This document shows, piece after piece, positions 5,523 to 11,186 of a stretch of DNA of 11,186 nt. The stretch lies in NCBI GenBank assembly GCA_014379795.1, contig JACMLC010000623.1, forward strand, positions 1 to 11,186, in the 5' to 3' direction. The first letter of the stretch is position 1. Each line of letters starts with the position of its first letter. The translations under genes and the position numbers were made by a program. Source of the stretch: Pyrinomonadaceae bacterium (GTDB lineage Bacteria > Acidobacteriota > Blastocatellia > Pyrinomonadales > Pyrinomonadaceae). Under the pieces are notes generated by a model. That model did no database searches, was not told the DNA's origin, and worked only from the letters and a program-made list of their open reading frames with translations.

Positions 5523-5570
5523 AGAATCGCTGCCGGATAAAGCATTAAAAATTTGTCCGGCAGCGATTCT
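5523..5570 (-). terminator. Stem-loop after the receptor gene, possible terminator or attenuator
   Basis: Bases 5523-5541 and 5552-5570 form a 19-base stem with 18 Watson-Crick pairs and one G-T pair, around a 10-base A-rich loop. It begins ten bases after the receptor stop codon and ends about 30 bases before the winged-helix start. It has the strength of an intrinsic terminator, but the trailing minus-strand bases (TTTCAAAC) are a poor U-tract, so it may instead protect the mRNA 3' end or attenuate read-through. It contains no heptad repeats and differs in style from elements A to E. Confidence 0.55.
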
Positions 5571-5579
5571 ATGTTGACG

Positions 5580-8500
5580 TTAGAAGGTCAGCTTGGCGCG
5601 GAACTGCATGACGCGCGGGCCGCCGACCGTGTTGGTGATGCGCCCGAAGTCCGGGCTGCCCAATTCGCCGTCGGCTCGGTCAAAGTTAGCCCGGTTGAAA
5701 ACATTGAAAACGTCCCACCCGAAATCAAAAGAGACGCGCTCGGTAATCTGCGTGCGCTTGACGAGGCCGAAGTCAAAGCGGCTCTGCATGGGTGCACGCA
5801 AGGCGTTTCGCGGCAGCGAGCCGTTCTGACCAAACGCCGTGCAGAGCGCAGTAGTGTTAAAGGCTTGTTCTGTCGGGTCAGAGCCTTGCACATTCAGATT
5901 GCCGCACAAGTTCGGCCTGCCGAAGCCGAGGCGGTAAAGCCCGCCGGAGCCGCGCGTCAAATCAAGATACTGCGCGGCGGTTTGGAGTTCCGGCTCTGGC
6001 GCAAAGATGCTGTACGGCGCTCCCGTCTGTATCTGGAAGAAGCCGGACAATTGCCAACCGTTAAAGAACTTGTTGTTGTAACCAAAGTTCGGAATGTCAT
6101 AGACGTAATTCAAGCTGAAGCGATGCGTGCGATCAAAGTCTGAGACAGCACGATTCTCATCAAGCCTGCGCAGATCGCCCTGCACCACAAATCCTGTGTT
6201 CGGCACATCCGGCTTGCCCGAGCCAGCCGTGCTGCCCGGATCGGTCGAGCTGAAGTCTATGGACTTAGACCAGGTGTAAGAGGCGTTGAACTGCAAGCCA
6301 TTGGAAAAACGCTTGGTCAAATTGAACTGCGCGCCGTGATAAATCGAGCTGCCGTTTGATTGCAGCCGCAACGCTTCCGGCACGTTGAAGCCGAGAATGG
6401 GAACGCGCGCCTCAAAGTTAATAATCGCGCCGCCGCCCAGCGTGTTGCCGACGCAAGTGATCGGCGTCGCCACATTCAAGTCAATCCCGGTTCCGGCTGG
6501 CAAGGTCAGCACGCCGCCCGCGCAACCCGGCGCCACTCCCATGCGAAACGGGTTGGCAAAGCCAAAGGCGCGTCCAAGCCCGCGCGCACGCGCCGTCGTA
6601 CCCGCGTTGAGCGGCCCGTTCGGAGAGCCTGCCGCCACATAAGCTTGATTGAAACGCTCGTAGATATGGTCTGGCGTGTTCGCGTCGTTCAGGTCATAGC
6701 CTTGATTGAAAGCGACTGCTTGAAGCAAGTTCTTGCCGCGCGTCCCGACGTAGCGAGCTTCAAACAGAAAGTTCTTTGCAAACTCGTATTGAACACCGAT
6801 GTTCCATTGCTGAATCATCGGAGTCTTTAAGTCGCGGTCTATGGCGCGAAATTCAAACGTCTCTGCGATGTTGCCCGGAGCAGTCAGGTTATTGCGCGGG
6901 TCGCGGATCACGCCCGTGTTGTCGCGGATGACGTAAGAGCCGCCCGCGCCTGCATTCCTGACGATGCGGAAGGGCAGCCATGAGCTGAGCGGCAGAGTGG
7001 TCGGCTGTTGCGAGAAGGCGTTGGAAATCGGCACATTGCCGTTCGGCACTGTGATTTCAATCTCGCGCAGGAACGGATAGTTGCTGAAAATCGTGTTGAT
7101 GAAGGCGGCGGAGGGGCGGTCGTAAAAGATGCCGAAGCCTCCGCGCATCACCACCTTGTCGTTAAAGCTGTAGGCGAGACCGATGCGCGGCGCAAAGTTA
7201 TTCATGTCCTGCCCGTTCAACGTGTGTTTGTTGTTAGCCTTGGCGGTGACGCCAACAGCCGCATCAACATTAGCCAGCCCGGTCGGCTGCGCATTGCTCG
7301 CCACAATAAAACCGCGCAAGGGGTTGTCGCAACTGGCAAGCGTTCCGCCCGTTTGCTGGAAGCACTGCTCAAAGTCCGAGAAATCAAAGTTTCCGATGCG
7401 CCCGTTCTTTTCCGTCGGCCACATAAACAACTCGTAGCGCAAGCCTAAGTTCAAGGTCAGCTTACGAGTGATTTTCCAATCGTCCGTGATGTAAAAGCCA
7501 AAATCCTTAAAGCGGAACTGCTTTTCGGTGATGCCGAACTGCGTGTCCGCTTCGGTCGCATTTCCGGTCAGGAGCTGTGTAAAGCTGTCGAACTTCTCAA
7601 ACTCTGTGGCCTGCTCTTCGGGCAGACTCGAATCGTATTGATGGCTCTTAAAATCCCCGCCGAAGCGAAGGGTATGCGAGCCGCGAATCCACGTCACGTT
7701 GTCAGTGATGCTGAGAGTCTGTTGCTTGCGCTTGTTGAAAGAATCGTTCGGCCCGCCAAAGGAGAACTGCGACATGTTTGTCCCCGGCCTGCCGATAAAG
7801 TGGCCGAGGCGGCGCGTCCCGGGGCTGTTGTCAAACAGCAGAGCGGGATTCGAGATGCCGTTGGCCGCGCTGGTGAACTCTTCGGTCAGGAACGGGGCGT
7901 CAAGCTGGCGCGTGTTGTTCAGGTAAAAGAAACCGAACCGAACCTCGTTGATGAGCGTCGGGCTGAAAATATGCGTCTCGGAAATCGCCAGCGTGCGGTT
8001 GCGATCACCGCGTTCGAGCGTAAACGGCGAAGCGAGACTGGACGGGTCCGGGAAAGAATCCAAGCCGGGGAAATTGGCGAAGAAGAAAGTGCCGCTCAAA
8101 TTATCGCTCTCGCTCAATTTCCCGTCCAAGCGCAGGGTAAATTGTTGTTGCTCAAACGATGATGGCTGCACGTTGAGCTGCTGCACGAGCGGGTTGTTCT
8201 CTTGAATCGTGCGCGTCGTGACCGGCCCTAAACCGAATTGGAAAGCGCGCGCACCCGTGCGGTCAACGCCGATCAGTCGCCCGCCCGGGCGCGGCGTCGC
8301 AATCACATACCCTCCGGTCACAGGATTGCGCAAATTGAACAAGCGCAACGCGACCGGCGAGATGTCAAGAGCCGTCAAACAGTTCGGTCCCGCGCATCCG
8401 TTGACGGTATTGAAGGCTGTAGCCAGAGCCGCTGCCGTGCGCTCGCCGCTAATCAGCGAGAGGGCGAGGGGCAGCACGGTCGTGCTTCTGGCAGTCGGGA

Positions 8501-9497
8501 CAAAGCCCGTGTCTGCGTTGGTGTATTGATAACCGGCAAAGAAAAAGAACCTGTCTTGCTTGATCGGGCCGCCGAAGGTAAAGCCGAATTCGTTGCGTCG
8601 AGCCTTTGGCCTATCAATGCCGGCCTTGTTGAAAAAGAAGTCGTTGGCGTTGAGCTTCTCATTTTGCAGGTAGTAGTAGGCAGTGCCGTTAAAACTATTG
8701 CCGCCCTGCTTGGTAATGAGCTGGAAGTTGCCGCCGCCGGAGCGTCCTGTCGAGGCATCATAGAGGCTGGTTTGCAGCTTCACTTCCTGAAGCGTCTCAG
8801 GCGCGGGCGCGATGTTGTCATTCAAAGAGCCTTCGTTGCTGGTGATGTTGGTGGCGTCAATGCCGTTGAAGAAGAGGCTCGTGCTGGTGGTGCGTGTGCC
8901 GTTGATCGAAGGCGACTGGTTGCCGTTGCCGTTCGTCAAGACCGGAGAGAGGTCTGTCGTCACTCCCGCTTCAGCCGACAAGAGCTGTGTAAAGCTGCGC
9001 GTAGAGGTTGGCACTTCGACCAACTCGTCGCCGGACAATTGACGGAAATTGGTGGCGGTCTCAGGCGTCAACAGCGGTGCACCGCCTTCAACCGTGACGA
9101 CCTCTCCGACATCGCCGATTTCAAGCTTGTCTTCGAGCGTGCGCGGAACTGATGCTTCGACTTTTATCTCAGTTCTGGTTATCTTTTTAAAACCTTGCAA
9201 TTCGTATGTTACCTGATAATTGCCGACGGGCAGAACGGGAATTACCCACCGGCCTTCCTCGTTGGTCGTGGCGGTGCGCGTCTCGTTGGTCGCGCTGTTC
9301 TGCGCCGTGACGGCGACTCCCGGCACCGCCGCGCCGTTGGGGTCTTGAACGACGCCGCTCAGGCTGCCGGTCGGGCCGCCCTGCGCGCGAACGGGCGCGG
9401 GAAGGAAAAGGGCAATGCCCAGAAAAAGGAGCGGAAGATAAAAGCTGGCTGCTCCATGAACATTAATCTTTTGTCTCAGTCTTGCAAGAAGGTGCAT
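5580..9497 (-). CDS. Oar-type TonB-dependent outer-membrane receptor
   Basis: A protein of 1305 residues. From the ATG at 9497 the N-terminus is a signal peptide with a long hydrophobic core, probably cut after APVRA at about residue 38. A carboxypeptidase-regulatory-like beta-sandwich follows (about 44-128, GSLSGVVQDPNGAAVPGV to the EGRWVIPVLPVGNY strand). Next is a plug domain at about 154-266, with the motif SINGTRTTSTSLFFNGID, and then a long beta-barrel ending in AKLTF, whose terminal Phe suits outer-membrane insertion. Such receptors import bulky or scarce compounds using TonB energy; Oar itself is linked to adhesion. The substrate is unknown, though the pst operon downstream hints at a phosphorus compound. 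CAGGAGA at 9510-9504 lies six bases before this ATG, so it is preferred over an upstream one at 9554. Confidence 0.93.
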   Translation of the reverse strand: MHLLARLRQKINVHGAASFYLPLLFLGIALFLPAPVRAQGGPTGSLSGVVQDPNGAAVPGVAVTAQNSATNETRTATTNEEGRWVIPVLPVGNYQVTYELQGFKKITRTEIKVEASVPRTLEDKLEIGDVGEVVTVEGGAPLLTPETATNFRQLSGDELVEVPTSTRSFTQLLSAEAGVTTDLSPVLTNGNGNQSPSINGTRTTSTSLFFNGIDATNITSNEGSLNDNIAPAPETLQEVKLQTSLYDASTGRSGGGNFQLITKQGGNSFNGTAYYYLQNEKLNANDFFFNKAGIDRPKARRNEFGFTFGGPIKQDRFFFFAGYQYTNADTGFVPTARSTTVLPLALSLISGERTAAALATAFNTVNGCAGPNCLTALDISPVALRLFNLRNPVTGGYVIATPRPGGRLIGVDRTGARAFQFGLGPVTTRTIQENNPLVQQLNVQPSSFEQQQFTLRLDGKLSESDNLSGTFFFANFPGLDSFPDPSSLASPFTLERGDRNRTLAISETHIFSPTLINEVRFGFFYLNNTRQLDAPFLTEEFTSAANGISNPALLFDNSPGTRRLGHFIGRPGTNMSQFSFGGPNDSFNKRKQQTLSITDNVTWIRGSHTLRFGGDFKSHQYDSSLPEEQATEFEKFDSFTQLLTGNATEADTQFGITEKQFRFKDFGFYITDDWKITRKLTLNLGLRYELFMWPTEKNGRIGNFDFSDFEQCFQQTGGTLASCDNPLRGFIVASNAQPTGLANVDAAVGVTAKANNKHTLNGQDMNNFAPRIGLAYSFNDKVVMRGGFGIFYDRPSAAFINTIFSNYPFLREIEITVPNGNVPISNAFSQQPTTLPLSSWLPFRIVRNAGAGGSYVIRDNTGVIRDPRNNLTAPGNIAETFEFRAIDRDLKTPMIQQWNIGVQYEFAKNFLFEARYVGTRGKNLLQAVAFNQGYDLNDANTPDHIYERFNQAYVAAGSPNGPLNAGTTARARGLGRAFGFANPFRMGVAPGCAGGVLTLPAGTGIDLNVATPITCVGNTLGGGAIINFEARVPILGFNVPEALRLQSNGSSIYHGAQFNLTKRFSNGLQFNASYTWSKSIDFSSTDPGSTAGSGKPDVPNTGFVVQGDLRRLDENRAVSDFDRTHRFSLNYVYDIPNFGYNNKFFNGWQLSGFFQIQTGAPYSIFAPEPELQTAAQYLDLTRGSGGLYRLGFGRPNLCGNLNVQGSDPTEQAFNTTALCTAFGQNGSLPRNALRAPMQSRFDFGLVKRTQITERVSFDFGWDVFNVFNRANFDRADGELGSPDFGRITNTVGGPRVMQFRAKLTF

Positions 9498-9503
9498 AGT
9501 CAG

Positions 9504-9510
9504 TCTCCTG
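9504..9510 (-). promoter_or_regulatory. Shine-Dalgarno that fixes the receptor start
   Basis: CAGGAGA on the minus strand, six bases before the ATG at 9497. It favours that ATG over the in-frame one at 9554, and the resulting protein starts directly with a normal signal peptide. Confidence 0.75.
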
Positions 9511-9859
9511 TGGAGCTTTTGTTTTAATGTTAATTTGCCTCTCGATGGATACACGTCTCTTCGGGCAAATAAAAATCTGCATGATTGCGTTGCATGTTGC
9601 TTAACGAAAACTGTTGCTTGAGCTACAAAGTACGTTTGAGGTGTGATGTATCAAAGGCGGAAGGTATCGCGCCCAAGTTAAGTCAGAGTGAATGTCATCT
9701 TAATTGTTTGTTACATTGACAGGGTGTTTGGAACTCATGGCAGAAACCCGACCGTCAGGGAGGGTGCAGTTAGTCACTCTCAACCGTAATCTGTAATAAT
9801 GAGCCATGAGCAGATTGAAACATGTGGATTGAGCGGGTCGTAACAAATCAGTTAAGAGA

Positions 9860-9865
9860 AAGGAG
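9860..9865 (+). promoter_or_regulatory. Shine-Dalgarno of the zinc-ribbon gene
   Basis: AAGGAG, eight bases before the ATG at 9874. It is a strong canonical site that confirms the start. Confidence 0.75.
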
Positions 9866-9873
9866 CAAAGCGG

Positions 9874-10752
9874 ATGAGTTCAGACTTGTGGATGACGACG
9901 ACCGAGAGCGATCATGATTTGAAACTGACGCTGCCCGGAAGCGCAGAGACTTTGCGCCCGCGCCTGATCGAAGCTCTGGAAAGGCTCGATTACAAAGTGC
10001 TTGACGAGCAGCCCTTGCGCGCAAAGCGGCGCGCGCGCGGGTCTGCACGCTGGGACTGCTCCTTTAATGCTCTGGATTATCCGAGAAAGCTGGGCATAGG
10101 GCTTAAGCAGCTCAACGACGTGGCGACGCTCGTGACCTTCAGCTATGAGATCAAAGCCTTCACGGGTCTGACGCGCGGCGACCGCCAGACGCTCGATGCT
10201 GAGGCCGAAGCGATGGCCGCGCTGGTGATGCAGCGCGTCTGGGTCACTTCATGCACCGCCTGCGGCACGGAGATCACAGACGATTCGCGTTTTTGTCGTA
10301 AGTGCGGCGCGCCACTCGCGATGGAAGTCGCGGAGCTGGAAGTCCTCCGCTTGATGGACGACGGGCGCAAAGGCTATCGCGCCGTGACGATTGGCGTCGT
10401 GACCTCGCTCATCGCCGCGCTGCTCCCTATCTTTCTGATCTGGATTAACACCGCGAAGGCAGCCAAGGCCGTCGGCTTATTGTCTGCTATCTTTGGAATG
10501 ATGGGTTTGATTATGCTCTTTCAGGGCATGTGGCAACTGTACAGCACGCTCAATCCGGTGGAGCGGAAAAAGTCTTCAAGCGAGACGCGCCAGAATCTTT
10601 CAGCCCCGCAACCGGCAGCCCTGCCGTCGCGTCCCGCACAACTCTCCGTCACAGAAGGCACAACCGAACTGCTCGTCTCTGAAGAGCGGCAAACCGCACG
10701 CGTCCCCGTGCCTGTCGAGCGAAAAAAAGTTGATACTGCGGAAGTAAAATAG
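9874..10752 (+). CDS. Zinc-ribbon membrane protein of unknown function
   Basis: A 292-residue protein whose family I do not recognise as a whole. Residues 1-125 form a predicted soluble alpha/beta domain with no motif I can name. A zinc ribbon follows, with Cys127, Cys130, Cys141 and Cys144 (CTAC, ten residues, CRKC). Two hydrophobic segments at about 170-190 and 199-222 should span the membrane as a hairpin. The C-terminal 70 residues are polar and rich in Pro, Ser, Thr and Glu, so probably disordered. AAGGAG at 9860-9865, eight bases before the ATG, supports the start. It is divergent from the receptor and convergent with the next gene, so it is probably monocistronic. Function cannot be stated from the sequence. 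Confidence 0.85.
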   Translation: MSSDLWMTTTESDHDLKLTLPGSAETLRPRLIEALERLDYKVLDEQPLRAKRRARGSARWDCSFNALDYPRKLGIGLKQLNDVATLVTFSYEIKAFTGLTRGDRQTLDAEAEAMAALVMQRVWVTSCTACGTEITDDSRFCRKCGAPLAMEVAELEVLRLMDDGRKGYRAVTIGVVTSLIAALLPIFLIWINTAKAAKAVGLLSAIFGMMGLIMLFQGMWQLYSTLNPVERKKSSSETRQNLSAPQPAALPSRPAQLSVTEGTTELLVSEERQTARVPVPVERKKVDTAEVK

Positions 10753-10775
10753 CTTTTGCGTGCGGTGTAGAGATT

Positions 10776-11186
10776 TTATTTGCGAGCGATTTGCTTAGCG
10801 GCTTCCAGCCCGCCGACGACGTTTGCGTCCCAGACAATCCAGTAACGTTTCTTCGTGTTCGTCTCCGGCGATTGCACATCAAAAGCCAGACGCACAAAGC
10901 GCGTCGTGAATTCGCCGCGCTCCTGCCCGGGTAAGAAATCGAAAAAATATTCAGCGCGCACTGCCAGCCCGCACTCGCGCCGCATCACGTTAATCAGGCT
11001 CTCGCATTCGCCGACTTCTTCAACATCTTTTTGAGAGTCAGCCGAGTCATGCACGACATGCGCGATCTCATGAAGCGCAGCCCATCCTTCATTAAAAGCC
11101 GCGAGCGCGGCTTCGTCGCCGATGACATGCGAGAAGTCCGCGAAGTCTATGAGGATTAAAAAGACAGGCGGCTTGGCGGCGGCATC
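10776..11186 (-). CDS. Hypothetical protein with HEIAH zinc-metalloprotease-like motif, 5' end outside window
   Basis: The frame is open from the right edge to a TAA at 10778-10776, giving at least 136 residues; the true start lies beyond the window. It begins with a hydrophobic stretch (PPVFLILIDFADF), then WAALHEIAHVVHDSAD. HEIAH (11072-11058) fits the HExxH zinc-binding signature, and acidic residues follow about 12-20 residues later in DVEEVGECES, where a third ligand could sit. This is compatible with a metallopeptidase fold of the ImmA/IrrE or a related type, but the match is short and no full domain can be claimed. The C-terminal part (RFVRLAFDVQ, RYWIVWDANVVGG) looks like beta strands. 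It converges on the zinc-ribbon gene with a 23-base gap and no visible terminator. A GTG at 11054 is in frame, but starting there would discard the motif. Confidence 0.75.
   Translation of the reverse strand, partial: DAAAKPPVFLILIDFADFSHVIGDEAALAAFNEGWAALHEIAHVVHDSADSQKDVEEVGECESLINVMRRECGLAVRAEYFFDFLPGQERGEFTTRFVRLAFDVQSPETNTKKRYWIVWDANVVGGLEAAKQIARK

Larger units (their letters stand above)
9498..9873. other. Divergent intergenic region between receptor and zinc-ribbon gene
   Basis: This 376-base spacer must hold the promoters of both flanking genes. It contains no heptad repeats and no convincing small ORF or RNA gene. A perfect TTGACA occurs at 9716-9721 on the plus strand, but no good -10 follows at 16-18 bases. 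TAATAAT at 9794-9800 could be a -10 for the zinc-ribbon gene without a clear -35. TGTTACAT at 9709-9716 repeats, in the same orientation, the 8-mer found ahead of pstS at 4985-4992, and ATGTCAT at 9692-9698 resembles a Pho half-site. None of these is conclusive. Confidence 0.5.

Noticed and set aside
5495..5545. Upstream start for the winged-helix gene at 5545
   Set aside because: It lies in the loop region of the 5523-5570 hairpin, has no Shine-Dalgarno and adds residues outside the domain. It is kept only as an alternative.
8238..9152. Long plus-strand open frame of 304 codons across the receptor gene
   Set aside because: It is antisense to the plug and regulatory-like domains of the receptor, with biased Arg/Ala/Val composition and no recognisable motif. 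The same holds for plus frames at 5553-6143 and 7638-8162.
9716..9721. TTGACA as a -35 box for the zinc-ribbon gene
   Set aside because: At 16-18 bases downstream the sequence is GC-containing with no TATAAT-like hexamer, and the gene starts over 150 bases further on.
9732..9810. Inverted 7-mers CTCATGG and CCATGAG in the divergent spacer
   Set aside because: They are only seven bases long with over 60 bases between them, so chance is the likelier explanation.
10753..10775. Bidirectional terminator between the convergent genes
   Set aside because: The 23-base gap shows no stem of useful length and no T-tract.

Overview
The window looks like a chromosomal piece from a free-living Gram-negative bacterium, most likely an acidobacterium (Blastocatellia-like). 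This placement is inferred from the roughly 1300-residue Oar-type TonB-dependent receptor with an N-terminal carboxypeptidase-regulatory-like domain, which is abundant in Acidobacteriota, and from the moderate GC content. No rRNA or other phylogenetic marker is present.

Layout: almost everything reads leftward on the minus strand. In transcription order from the right these are the large outer-membrane receptor (9497 to 5580), a small stand-alone OmpR/PhoB-type winged-helix protein (5494 to 5129), a complete high-affinity phosphate uptake operon pstS-pstC-pstA-pstB-phoU (4919 to 161), and the first 18 codons of a response regulator, probably phoB, cut by the left edge. To the right of a 376-base divergent spacer, a plus-strand gene (9874-10752) encodes a zinc-ribbon, two-helix membrane protein. 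It converges on a minus-strand gene with an HEIAH metalloprotease-like motif that runs off the right edge.

How they fit together: PstS captures phosphate at the membrane, PstC/PstA form the channel, PstB supplies ATP hydrolysis, and PhoU with the response regulator links transport to the phosphate-starvation response. The receptor and orphan winged-helix protein next door may extend this to outer-membrane uptake of a phosphorus compound. That link rests on position only.

The unusual part is between the genes. Five successive spacers (55-160, about 820-913, about 1780-1862, about 3713-3815 and about 5036-5143) each hold an inverted repeat whose arms are built from 7-base tandem repeats. The heptamer differs in every spacer, yet the architecture is the same, and each element starts at or within a few bases of the preceding stop codon. 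Arms match each other over 16-26 bases but do not match arms of other elements. The genes whose starts abut these elements (pstC, pstB, phoU, response regulator) lack a clear Shine-Dalgarno sequence, whereas pstS, the receptor and the zinc-ribbon gene have good ones. This heptad-hairpin family is the best candidate here for something poorly described.
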